Shown one piece after another: positions 29,481 through 37,770 of a stretch of DNA of 64,000 nucleotides (its first letter is position 1; each line of letters begins with the position of its first letter). The notes under the pieces were generated by a model. That model did no database searches. It was not told the DNA's origin and was given only the letters and a program-made list of their open reading frames with translations. The stretch comes from Pseudomonas taetrolens (GTDB lineage Bacteria; Pseudomonadota; Gammaproteobacteria; Pseudomonadales; Pseudomonadaceae). Position numbers and translations under genes: made by a program. The DNA is taken from the NCBI RefSeq assembly GCF_900475285.1, contig NZ_LS483370.1:1006001-1070000 (forward strand), read 5' to 3'.

Positions 29481-29978
29481 TTACCACCAATACTTGCCAA
29501 AATTTTCCGGATTGGCCCAAAACCTGGCATTCAACCAGTCGGGTACTTGTTTGTACTCGCGCAGATCATAAGTGAACAGGGTCAAAACCTGTTCGTCGCG
29601 CTGAAAGCGCTCATTGCTCTGCAGCGCCAGTGCGTAAAAGTCGGTTTCTTTCCAATCGCAAGCGGCCAGATCTGCGAGTACCGCGATGCGGCTGGCATTC
29701 AGATTACGGATCCCCCCCAGCAGTTCAAGCCCTGCGCGCTTGGGGAGGTGTTCCAGGCAGTCCACCACCAGCGCAAGGTCAAACCGTTGCGCCGCCAGAT
29801 CGGCTGGCAGCACGCCGGGCGGTGTGCGGGCGATCAGCGCATCGGGATGCGCACTCTGAAACGCCGCCAGTGCCGGAAAGTGGCTGGCGCCGACTACCAG
29901 CAGGCGCTGGGGAGCATAAAGCTCAAGCAGTGCCGCCAGTGCGTGTTGTGGCGTACGTGTGGAAATACCGGGCGTCAT
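29481..29978 (-). CDS. DUF6231-like protein with a methyltransferase-type fold
   Basis: A 165-residue protein of unknown function. [12 protein letters not shown] resembles the first glycine-containing strand-loop of Rossmann-type methyltransferases, and [20 protein letters not shown] resembles the D-x-L-E-H motif IV/post-I region, but the usual GxGxG loop is degenerate (VVGAS). I recall this pseudomonad family as DUF6231. It probably binds SAM or a related ligand, or is an inactive relative. It precedes the ychJ-like gene. Confidence 0.65.
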   Translation of the reverse strand: MTPGISTRTPQHALAALLELYAPQRLLVVGASHFPALAAFQSAHPDALIARTPPGVLPADLAAQRFDLALVVDCLEHLPKRAGLELLGGIRNLNASRIAVLADLAACDWKETDFYALALQSNERFQRDEQVLTLFTYDLREYKQVPDWLNARFWANPENFGKYWW

Positions 29979-30143
29979 CGAAAGTCCTCAATCAGAGCGT
30001 CCAGACTAGCGTGCTGCAGCCTGACAGCCTAGTTCTGTCTGAATACAGGGCAAACGCGAAAGGCGCTTTCTGGCGCATCCCCCTCAGGGCGTCTTTACTT
30101 TCAGGGCATCGGCCAACGGCCGACCCTCAGGAGTGATCCCCTT

Positions 30144-30836
30144 ATGAGCATCATCAGAACAGCGGTACCTTTGGTTGTTCTTACGAGCGTATTAACGGGC
30201 TGTGCCGGTTTGCAAAAAACCGACTGGCCTACCTGTGCCGCGGTCGGTGGTGTAGGCGGTGCGGCGCTAGGCGCGATAAAAAGCTCTGCTTGGGCCGGCG
30301 GCGGGGCTTTGTTCGGGGCCGGCATGGCAGCGGCCTATTGCTGGGTTTATGGTGATGGCGATACGGATGGTGATGGCGTTCCGGACAGCGGCGACAAGTG
30401 CCCTGACACCCCCAAAGGCCTTAAAGTTGACGCGGTGGGCTGCCCGATTGTTGCGGTGGTCGTGACGGAAGAGGTCGTGGTGGTTCAGGAAGAAACCATC
30501 GTGGTGCGTGATGTGCACTTTGAGTTCAACTCAGCCAGATTGACCGCTGCCGACAAGGACAAGCTCAATGTGATTGCGGCACGTCTGAAAAAAGACGCGG
30601 CCAATGCTCAGCTCAAGGTTACTGGCTACACCGATAGCGTGGGCAGCGAGGCTTACAACGTGAAACTGTCCAAAGAACGCGCGCAGTCAGTGGTTGAATA
30701 CTTGATCGACAGTGGCCTGTCGCGCAGTCAATTCGTCTCCGTGGCAGGCGGCGGTGAATCGAACCCGGTTGCCAGTAACCAGACGCCTGAGGGACGCGCG
30801 CAGAATCGCCGGACCGAGATTCAAATCATTCGTTGA
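30144..30836 (+). CDS. OmpA-family outer-membrane lipoprotein with calcium-type repeat
   Basis: A 230-residue lipoprotein: signal peptide with lipobox LTGC (about residues 17-20), a glycine-rich hydrophobic segment (VGGVGGAALGAIKSSAWAGG) that may sit in the membrane, an acidic thrombospondin type 3-like repeat (DGDTDGDGVPDSGDKCPDTP) that binds calcium in relatives, then the OmpA C-terminal peptidoglycan-binding domain (VHFEFNSARLTAADKDKLNV; VTGYTDSVGSEAYNVKLSKE; RAQNRRTEIQI). It links outer membrane and peptidoglycan. The start MSIIRTAVPLVVLTSVLTGC has GGAGTG upstream, and a terminator follows. Confidence 0.9.
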   Translation: MSIIRTAVPLVVLTSVLTGCAGLQKTDWPTCAAVGGVGGAALGAIKSSAWAGGGALFGAGMAAAYCWVYGDGDTDGDGVPDSGDKCPDTPKGLKVDAVGCPIVAVVVTEEVVVVQEETIVVRDVHFEFNSARLTAADKDKLNVIAARLKKDAANAQLKVTGYTDSVGSEAYNVKLSKERAQSVVEYLIDSGLSRSQFVSVAGGGESNPVASNQTPEGRAQNRRTEIQIIR

Positions 30837-30859
30837 ATCCGCTGTAACAGTGAATGCTG

Positions 30860-30889
30860 CCAGCGCCCAGGGAGGCGCTGGTTTTTTTG
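30860..30889 (+). terminator. Terminator of the OmpA-family lipoprotein gene
   Basis: CCAGCGCC, loop CAGG, GAGGCGCTGG and a run of seven T residues about 25 bases after the stop. Confidence 0.9.
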
Positions 30890-30989
30890 ACGAGGTGCGG
30901 TAGCGGCTATTTTTTCTAATGGCCGCTGGCGTCCCCGTCATGCGAGCCGTTAATGTGCGCTCAAAGAAAAAACATAAAGGGGCCGCTGC

Positions 30990-31268
30990 ATGAAGTTTTT
31001 TTGGGGGCTGGGGAAGCTTCTGACGCTGTTGTTCTGGGCAGTGGTACTGACCAATCTGCTCAAACCGCTGGTCAATCCGTTCGATTTGTTGATTAACCTG
31101 GCGGGCAGTTTGCTGGCGCTGACCCATTTGCTTGAGCTCATGCTGTTCAATGGCAGCCTGCGAGGCCGCCCGCATCCCTGGCGTGACCGCTTGTACATTC
31201 TTTTGTTTGGAATGTTCCATGTACAAACCCTTCGTACTTCCCGCGAGCGAGACATCCACCATGCGTAA
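30990..31268 (+). CDS. DUF1145 small membrane protein
   Basis: A 92-residue protein with two or three hydrophobic segments (FFWGLGKLLTLLFWAVVLTN; LLINLAGSLLALTHLLELML), matching the DUF1145/YhhL family of small inner-membrane proteins of unknown function. Its stop overlaps the start of the next gene by eight bases (31261-31268), so the two are translationally coupled. Confidence 0.78.
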   Translation: MKFFWGLGKLLTLLFWAVVLTNLLKPLVNPFDLLINLAGSLLALTHLLELMLFNGSLRGRPHPWRDRLYILLFGMFHVQTLRTSRERDIHHA

Positions 31269-32019
31269 GTTATGTTTGCTCGCTGTTCTGTGCAGTCCGT
31301 TTGCTCATGCAGACGCCGTGAAAGTTGAAGCCAACTCGTTGATGCGCTTGCCCGGCAATACCGGTGCCCTGCAGCTGGAAAGTCTCGAAGTGGCAGACTA
31401 TGGCACGCTGTTGATACCGGCCGGGGTGACCCGGCTCGACATCGATCAACTGCACCTGGGCCATGAAGCCCGTATCACGATCGTGCCTGCCGAGCGTGGA
31501 ATTGAGGTGCGGGTGGCCCGTGCGCAACTCGAAGACGGCAGTCAGATCAACGCTCGCGGGGCTCCGGGAACCTTTGAAAAAGCTGCCCGGCCTGCTCGCG
31601 ATCTAAGCTTGCGGATCGAGTCGTTGCAAGCCCCGCAGCTGTCCGTCGATGCCCGCGGTGGCACGGGGGCGCCGGGTTTTGCCGGGCTGGATGGCGGCAA
31701 CGGGGTTGCTCCGGGCTGCACCTGGGGCGCTGCCGGTGAGGGTGCCGATGGTGATGATGGCGGTAATGGGCAGACGGGCGCAGCAGGGGGGCATGTCCGG
31801 ATCGAACTGCCTCGCGATTACCCGGCCGAACAAATTCTTGTCCTGGTTGACGGGGGCGCGGGCGGAAAACCTGGCCCGGCGGGTCGCCCAGGGAGCGGCG
31901 GCAAATCCAAAGGCTGCATCGTTTACCGTGCCGATGGCGGTAAATCCGGGCGCTCTGGTCTGGCGGGCCAACAGGGTGAGGCTGGTACGCCGGGCGCAGT
32001 GACGATTCAGCGGCTGTGA
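31261..32019 (+). CDS. Secreted collagen-like (Gly-x-y-rich) protein
   Basis: A 252-residue protein with signal peptide MRKLCLLAVLCSPFAHA. Residues about 18-135 look like a right-handed beta-strand domain (LQLESLEVADYGTLLIPAGV). The remainder is glycine-rich and collagen-like with many G-x-y triplets (GAPGFAGLDGGNG; GKPGPAGRPGSGG; GRSGLAGQQGEAGTPGA), interrupted by a short non-collagen strand and two cysteines. Function is unknown; surface adhesion is one possibility. Its start lies inside the end of the DUF1145 gene. Confidence 0.7.
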   Translation: MRKLCLLAVLCSPFAHADAVKVEANSLMRLPGNTGALQLESLEVADYGTLLIPAGVTRLDIDQLHLGHEARITIVPAERGIEVRVARAQLEDGSQINARGAPGTFEKAARPARDLSLRIESLQAPQLSVDARGGTGAPGFAGLDGGNGVAPGCTWGAAGEGADGDDGGNGQTGAAGGHVRIELPRDYPAEQILVLVDGGAGGKPGPAGRPGSGGKSKGCIVYRADGGKSGRSGLAGQQGEAGTPGAVTIQRL

Positions 32020-32081
32020 TCGGTGCTGGAGATGTCGTGGCGCTCAGACTCCGCTACGACATCCCCCCGGCTTTGATGCCA

Positions 32082-32546
32082 TCAAAACATAGGTCGTGCC
32101 GAGGCAATCGCCACCAGCACCAGACCGACAATCAAATTGATCCCGACCAGTCGGCGAATCCGGCCCAGGGCCGCGGCACCTTCTGACCATTGCCCGGCTT
32201 CCACGGCCTTGCGCAGCTCGGGCAGTTGCAGCGATTGAATCCGGATAAACAGCGCCACCATCACGATGTACAACCCCATCATGATCTGCACGTAGCGCGG
32301 GGCGGTCTCAAAGCCATTGAAGCGCAACTGCAGCAAGCCGACACCACTGATCGGTAAAATCACGACGGCGATCCATACCCAGACAAAAAAGCGCTTGAAG
32401 ACTTCCACCCATAGCTTGAGGCGTTGCGGGCCTTCGAGGGCTGTCATGGCGGCGGGGCGCAGGACCATCCAGGCGAAGAACATACCCCCCACCCAGATCA
32501 GGGCGGCCAATACATGCAGGCTGTAGGTAAGAGCAAAGGCGGTCAT
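32082..32546 (-). CDS. CopD-family integral membrane protein
   Basis: A 154-residue protein with four predicted membrane helices: LHVLAALIWVGGMFFAWMVL, FFVWVWIAVVILPISGVGLL, YVQIMMGLYIVMVALFIRIQ and LVGINLIVGLVLVAIASA. The conserved His and the WVGGM motif in the first helix resemble CopD/YcnJ copper-resistance membrane domains and the HemJ-like family. It stands alone, so neither copper uptake nor haem metabolism can be assigned. Confidence 0.75.
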   Translation of the reverse strand: MTAFALTYSLHVLAALIWVGGMFFAWMVLRPAAMTALEGPQRLKLWVEVFKRFFVWVWIAVVILPISGVGLLQLRFNGFETAPRYVQIMMGLYIVMVALFIRIQSLQLPELRKAVEAGQWSEGAAALGRIRRLVGINLIVGLVLVAIASARPMF

Positions 32547-32644
32547 TGGGGTACTCCGTTCGGCGCGGGATGAATTAGCGGGGTATGATAGCGGCCATTC
32601 GAACCACTGAAAATTTATCCAGCGTTTCTTGCGCCCGAAGAACC

Positions 32645-34789
32645 ATGATTAGTAACGAACTCAAATCCCAGATCCAGGGCGCATACACGCGTTTTCTCGA
32701 AGCCAAGAGCCTCAAGCCGCGTTACGGCCAACGGTTGATGATTGCCGAAGTCGCCAAAGTGCTGGGCGATATCGACACCGACGAAGAAGGCCACCGCAGT
32801 GGCGAGCCGGCTGTGGTCGCCGTAGAGGCAGGCACCGGTACCGGTAAAACGGTGGCTTACAGTCTGGCGGCCATTCCAACGGCAAAAGCTGCGGGCAAGC
32901 GCCTGGTGATTGCCACCGCGACTGTCGCGCTGCAGGAACAAATCGTCTACAAGGACCTCCCTGACCTGATGCGTAACAGCGGGCTGAACTTCAGCTTTGC
33001 GCTGGCAAAGGGTCGAGGGCGTTACATGTGCCTGTCCAAACTCGACATGCTGCTGCAAGAGGGCCACGCGCAAACCGCGACGGCGCAGCTGTTCGAGGAG
33101 GAAGGCTTCAAGATTGAAGTCGATGAAGCCAGCCAAAAACTGTTTACCAGCATGATCGAGAAGCTGGCCGGCAATAAATGGGACGGCGACCGCGACAGCT
33201 GGCCCCAGGCGCTTGAAGACCAGGACTGGGCACGTCTGACGACGGATCATAGCCAGTGCACCAACCGTCATTGCCCGAACTTCGGCCAGTGTGCCTTCTA
33301 CAAGGCCCGCGAAGGCATGAGCAAGGTGGACGTGATCGTCACCAACCACGATATGGTACTGGCGGACCTGGCGCTGGGAGGCGGAGCCGTGCTGCCGGAC
33401 CCGCGTGACACGTTGTATGTGTTCGACGAAGGGCATCATTTGCCGGACAAGGCTATTGGCCACTTCGCCCACTACACGCGTTTGCGCTCGACGGCCGACT
33501 GGCTGGAACAAACCGCCAAAAACCTCACGAAGTTGCTGGCACAGCACCCGCTGCCGGGAGATCTGGGGCGTTTGCTGGAGCAAGTGCCCGAGTTGGCGAA
33601 AGAGATCAAGGCACAGCAACAATTCATGTTCAGCGCCTGTGAGCAAATTGCCGACTTCAAGGTCGGCGAGGAGCCCGAGGGTCGTGAACGCCCGCGCCAT
33701 CGATTTGTTGGCGGGTTGATTCCCGATCACTTGCGTGAAATGGGCACTGAGCTGAAAAAGGGCTTCTCGCGCCTGACCGATCTGTTTACACGCCTGACCG
33801 AAATCCTCAAGGACGGCATGGATGGCGAGGTCAATATCGGCATTACCAGCAATCAGGCCGAAGAGTGGTACCCGCTGTTTGGCAGCTTGTTGTCCCGGGC
33901 TCAAGGCAATTGGGAGTTGTGGACCGCCTTTACCGTCGAAGACCCTGAAGACAACCCGCCGATGGCCCGCTGGCTGACTCTGGCCGAAAGCGGCTCGCTG
34001 TTTGACATCGAGGTCAATGCCAGCCCGATCCTGGCCGCTGAAATGTTGCGCCGCAACTTGTGGAACGTGGCATACGGTGCGCTGGTCACGTCGGCCACAT
34101 TAACCGCCCTCGGCACGTTTGACCGCTTTCGCATGCGTGCAGGTCTGCCGAAAAAAGCGGTTACGGCAGTTGTACCCAGCCCGTTCCATCACGCCGACGC
34201 CGGCGTGTTGCGAGTGCCTGACCTCAAGGCCGATCCGCGGGATGCGATGGCTCACACCGCGGCCATCATCCGCGATCTTCCCGGGTTGGTAGAAGGATCT
34301 CGCGGCACATTGGTGCTGTTCTCGTCACGCAAACAAATGCAGGACGTGTTCGATGGCCTTGAGCGTGACTGGCGCAAGCAAGTGTTTATCCAGGGCAACC
34401 TGTCCAAACAGGAAACCCTGAACAAGCACAAGGCGCGGGTCGATGGTGGCGACTCCAGCGTGCTGTTCGGCCTGGCCAGTTTTGCCGAAGGCGTGGACTT
34501 GCCCGGTGCTTATTGTGAGCACGTGGTGATCGCCAAGATTCCATTTTCAGTCCCTGATGATCCGGTCGAAGCGGCGCTGGCTGAATGGATCGAAGCCCGG
34601 GGCGGTAATCCGTTCATGGAAATCTCGGTCCCCGATGCTTCGCTTAAACTGGTTCAGGCCTGCGGTCGTCTGCTGCGCACCGAGCAGGACCGCGGCACGA
34701 TCACGCTACTGGATCGGCGACTGGTCACCCAGCGCTATGGCAAGGCAATCCTGAATGCCTTGCCGCCTTTCCGTCGCGAAATTTCTTGA
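32645..34789 (+). CDS. dinG: ATP-dependent DNA helicase DinG
   Basis: XPD-like 5'-3' helicase of 714 residues that unwinds R-loops and other structures in DNA repair. The start MISNELKSQIQGAYTRFLEA at 32645 is the conserved one. Walker A EAGTGTGKTVAYSLAA, the Fe-S cluster cysteines spread over GRYMCLSKLD and QCTNRHCPNFGQCAFYKARE, the DEAH-type box VFDEGHHLPD, and motif VI LVQACGRLLRTEQDRGTI are all present. It is probably monocistronic. Confidence 0.96.
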   Translation: MISNELKSQIQGAYTRFLEAKSLKPRYGQRLMIAEVAKVLGDIDTDEEGHRSGEPAVVAVEAGTGTGKTVAYSLAAIPTAKAAGKRLVIATATVALQEQIVYKDLPDLMRNSGLNFSFALAKGRGRYMCLSKLDMLLQEGHAQTATAQLFEEEGFKIEVDEASQKLFTSMIEKLAGNKWDGDRDSWPQALEDQDWARLTTDHSQCTNRHCPNFGQCAFYKAREGMSKVDVIVTNHDMVLADLALGGGAVLPDPRDTLYVFDEGHHLPDKAIGHFAHYTRLRSTADWLEQTAKNLTKLLAQHPLPGDLGRLLEQVPELAKEIKAQQQFMFSACEQIADFKVGEEPEGRERPRHRFVGGLIPDHLREMGTELKKGFSRLTDLFTRLTEILKDGMDGEVNIGITSNQAEEWYPLFGSLLSRAQGNWELWTAFTVEDPEDNPPMARWLTLAESGSLFDIEVNASPILAAEMLRRNLWNVAYGALVTSATLTALGTFDRFRMRAGLPKKAVTAVVPSPFHHADAGVLRVPDLKADPRDAMAHTAAIIRDLPGLVEGSRGTLVLFSSRKQMQDVFDGLERDWRKQVFIQGNLSKQETLNKHKARVDGGDSSVLFGLASFAEGVDLPGAYCEHVVIAKIPFSVPDDPVEAALAEWIEARGGNPFMEISVPDASLKLVQACGRLLRTEQDRGTITLLDRRLVTQRYGKAILNALPPFRREIS

Positions 34790-34791
34790 GG

Positions 34792-34816
34792 CAAGCCGGC
34801 GTTAGCGCCGGCTTTG
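34792..34816 (+). terminator. Hairpin after dinG
   Basis: AAGCCGGCG, loop TTAG, CGCCGGCTT forms a nine-base-pair stem a few bases after the dinG stop. The T-tract is weak. Confidence 0.6.
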
Positions 34817-34880
34817 CTGTCTAAGCTCTCAATTACCACCTCACAGGCCGTCATCGGCCGTCAGGGAGAACCAGATCCAT

Positions 34881-37232
34881 ATGATTCGCCGTTCTTTGTC
34901 CGCCGTTTTTGCATTGATGATCGTGAGCCCTGTTTTTGCGGGGCCAGCCGGTCAACAGACGCTGTTCAATTTCGTACGCCCCGCCGATGTGGTGCAAGTG
35001 GCGACGGTGGATGCGTTCTTGCCGCAATACAATGCGGAGCAAACAGCGGAAGGCGAAGTTTTGCGTCGCGTGACCTTCAACCCGGCAGCGGCGCCCAGTT
35101 TGCGTTTAACCCCGCAGACCGGTGCGTGGGACTGGTCGCAATCGGAAATGATGACCCTGCGTCTGCAAAACGCCATGAACTGGGCGCTCACGCTTGATGT
35201 GACGGTGCAAAGCAATGACGGCAAGACCCTCACCAGCCGTGTCGACCTGCCCGCAGGGCCGGCGCAAACGCTGTTGTTGCCACTCCAGGCGAATTCGCCC
35301 CATACACAGGGCATGCGTGCTGGCCCTCCAATGCCCATGACGGTCGAGGGTCAGCGCATCCTGCTGGCGGCTAGCGAGGGCGAGATCGATCGCAGTCAGG
35401 TGGTGTCCGTGACCTTGTCAATCCCGCAACCCACAGCGGCCCAGAGCATTTTGCTGGAGCGTTTTGGGGTACAGGACGGTGAGGGTGTGATCAACGCCGT
35501 ATACGGATCGATCGTCGATGGTTACGGTCAGTCGACGCGGGCCAAATGGCCCGAGCGGGTCACCAGCGACGCACAGCTCAAGGCAGCGGCAGCCCAGGAA
35601 CAAAAGCAACTCAGCGGCTGGCTGGCAAAGCGCGCGGAGCACGACACCTATGGTGGATCGCTCAAAGGGCCGGCATTTGATGCCACCGGTTTTTTTCGCA
35701 CTGAAAAGCGCAATGGGCGCTGGAACCTGGTCACGCCTGAAGGTCACCCGTTTTACTCTCTGGGCCTGAATGCGGTGACGGCCCTCGACAGCCAGACCTA
35801 CGTTGGCGGGCGCGAGTGGATGTTTACTGATTTGCCCAAAGAGGGTGCCCCGCTGGCCGGTTACTACGGTACATCGGACCACCACAACGGCAACGGCGCC
35901 TCGCAAGGTCGAGGTTTTAACGCAGGGCGCTGGTACAACTTCTACGGTGCAAACCTGCAGCGCATTTATGGACAACCCTGCCCTGCGGCTGCCTCGGCAG
36001 AAGGGACAGCCCCCGGTATTCCGTGCGCGGCTGAAGCGTTTGATGCCAAGCGCTGGCAAACCCATACCCTGGATCGCTTGCAAGCCTGGGGTTTCAATAC
36101 CATTGGCAACTGGAGCGATCCTGAGCTGGGTCTCAATGACCGCGTGCCTTACACCTTGCCGCTATCGATTGTCGGCGATTACGCCAGCATCAGCACCGGT
36201 ACCGACTGGTGGGGTGGCATGCCTGACCCGTTCGACCCGCGCTTTGCCATGGCCACCGAGCGTGCCGTGGCCATCGCCGCTCGCGATCATCGTGATGATC
36301 CATGGCTGATCGGCTATTTTGCCGATAACGAATTGGCGTGGGCCGGTCCGGGCAACGATCCGAAATCACGCTATGCACTGGCCTATGGCACGTTGCGCAT
36401 GACCACCGATGTTCCGGCAAAGCGTGCCTTCCTCAAGCAACTGCGTGACAAGTACCGTAACCAGCAAGGCCTGTCCAAAGCCTGGGGTGTCGATATTCCC
36501 GCCTGGGAGCTGATGGAAGACCCAGGGTTCGAAGCGCCATTGCCCACCCCTGAACACCCGGAAATCGAAGCGGACTATCAGCATTTCCAGAAGGTGTTTG
36601 CCGATGCGTACTTCAAGACCATTTCCGACTCATTGAAATGGCACGCCCCGAATCATTTGCTGTTGGGCGGGCGCTTTGCTGTCAGTACCCCGGAAGCGGT
36701 GGCGTCGTGCGCACAATATTGCGATGTGCTGAGTTTCAACTTCTATACCCTGCAGCCGCAGGATGGTTATGACTTCGCCAAGCTGCGCGAACTGGACAAG
36801 CCTGTGATGATTACTGAATTCAACTTTGGCTCCCGCGACCGTGGCCCGTTTTGGGGAGGCGTAACCGAAGTGGCCAGCGAAGAGGCCCGTGGGCCGGCTT
36901 ATGCCAAGTTCCTTAAGCAGGCGGTGGCGCAGCCCTCGATTGTCGGCGTGCACTGGTTCCAGTATCTGGACCAGCCGGTTACCGGACGCTTGCTGGATGG
37001 CGAGAACGGCCACTTCGGCATGATCGGTATCACTGACCTGCCTTTCACCGGCTTTGTCGACAGCGTACGCAAAGCCAACCTGCAGGCCATTGACCAGTTG
37101 AGCCAAGAAGCGGCCAAAGCCAGGATTGCTGCCGAAAGCGCACTCAAAGCGCCGCGTCACACTCCTGCGGAGGGTGGCAGCGACCGCTCTGGCTCGGGGC
37201 ATGCAGGTGGACACTCGGGCAAAGGTCACTGA
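34881..37232 (+). CDS. Secreted glycoside hydrolase, GH50 (beta-agarase)-like
   Basis: A 783-residue exported enzyme with signal peptide MIRRSLSAVFALMIVSPVFA. The first 220 residues form a beta-sandwich carbohydrate-binding-like domain; the (beta/alpha)8 barrel follows. The acid/base Glu484 in GYFADNELAWAG and the nucleophile Glu646 in MITEFNFGSRDRGPFWGG are spaced and shaped as in GH50 agarases. The last 30 residues are a Gly/Ser/His-rich low-complexity tail. Agarose is an unlikely natural substrate for a pseudomonad; another beta-galactoside or an envelope polysaccharide is possible. A terminator follows. Confidence 0.8.
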   Translation: MIRRSLSAVFALMIVSPVFAGPAGQQTLFNFVRPADVVQVATVDAFLPQYNAEQTAEGEVLRRVTFNPAAAPSLRLTPQTGAWDWSQSEMMTLRLQNAMNWALTLDVTVQSNDGKTLTSRVDLPAGPAQTLLLPLQANSPHTQGMRAGPPMPMTVEGQRILLAASEGEIDRSQVVSVTLSIPQPTAAQSILLERFGVQDGEGVINAVYGSIVDGYGQSTRAKWPERVTSDAQLKAAAAQEQKQLSGWLAKRAEHDTYGGSLKGPAFDATGFFRTEKRNGRWNLVTPEGHPFYSLGLNAVTALDSQTYVGGREWMFTDLPKEGAPLAGYYGTSDHHNGNGASQGRGFNAGRWYNFYGANLQRIYGQPCPAAASAEGTAPGIPCAAEAFDAKRWQTHTLDRLQAWGFNTIGNWSDPELGLNDRVPYTLPLSIVGDYASISTGTDWWGGMPDPFDPRFAMATERAVAIAARDHRDDPWLIGYFADNELAWAGPGNDPKSRYALAYGTLRMTTDVPAKRAFLKQLRDKYRNQQGLSKAWGVDIPAWELMEDPGFEAPLPTPEHPEIEADYQHFQKVFADAYFKTISDSLKWHAPNHLLLGGRFAVSTPEAVASCAQYCDVLSFNFYTLQPQDGYDFAKLRELDKPVMITEFNFGSRDRGPFWGGVTEVASEEARGPAYAKFLKQAVAQPSIVGVHWFQYLDQPVTGRLLDGENGHFGMIGITDLPFTGFVDSVRKANLQAIDQLSQEAAKARIAAESALKAPRHTPAEGGSDRSGSGHAGGHSGKGH

Positions 37233-37239
37233 TCCATGA

Positions 37240-37283
37240 AACCCGATCAGCGGTGATGTATTACATCGCTCTCGGGTTTTTGG
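37240..37283 (+). terminator. Terminator of the glycoside hydrolase gene
   Basis: AAACCCGA and TCGGGTTT flank a further hairpin (GCGGTGATGT/ACATCGC) and are followed by T residues, directly after the stop. Confidence 0.75.
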
Positions 37284-37343
37284 CGCTTTCCTAAATAGCA
37301 TGTGTGGCTAAGGTCCTCCATTCAATTGAATGGAGTCTTCGAC

Positions 37344-37559
37344 ATGGAAGCGAAAGGAGAGTGTGAAAGTGGGTTCGAAGCTGTTCAGCAAACCTTCGAG
37401 GGTTCGCAAAAGCCAGGAGCAGGGCCGGGCGGTCCGGTCAGCTTCGCGGCCCCGCACTGCGACGTGAATTTCGACTTTGTTACGACCACCATGGGTAGCC
37501 ATGTGCTGATGGATCCTCGAGCGAAAATACTGGCTGAACTGGTTTACGGCGCGCGCTGA
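37344..37559 (+). pseudogene. Remnant of a second esterase/beta-lactamase-family gene (C-terminal fragment)
   Basis: The last 45 codons before the stop at 37559 (GPGGPVSFAAPHCDVNFDFV, then TTTMGSHVLMDPRAKILAEL) align with the C-terminus of the intact serine hydrolase next door (GAGGSVGFADPERDVAFGFV, then TNTLGPYVLMDPRAQKLVKC). No catalytic SxxK or Tyr region is left. The first 25 codons (MEAKGECESGFEAVQQTF) are unrelated, suggesting deletion and drift. It is probably a decayed tandem copy. The rest of the gap, 37560-37770, has nothing else I can name. Confidence 0.75.
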
Positions 37560-37770
37560 GCGCAGCCCTTCCTGATCCGGGGAGGGCGATTTTGATGTGG
37601 CCTGTCGAGGCTGGTCTTTTCACAAAAAATGGACGGTTGCACCGGTAGTCTCTTCGCGCGCTGCTAATGAGCAAAAATGTTCGCAACGTGTTGTTTGTGC
37701 TGTTTCAAAATCTTACAGGTACTGGAACAATGCACGCCTTGTAAAGCCATGCTTGATCCAGGAGGTTGGG

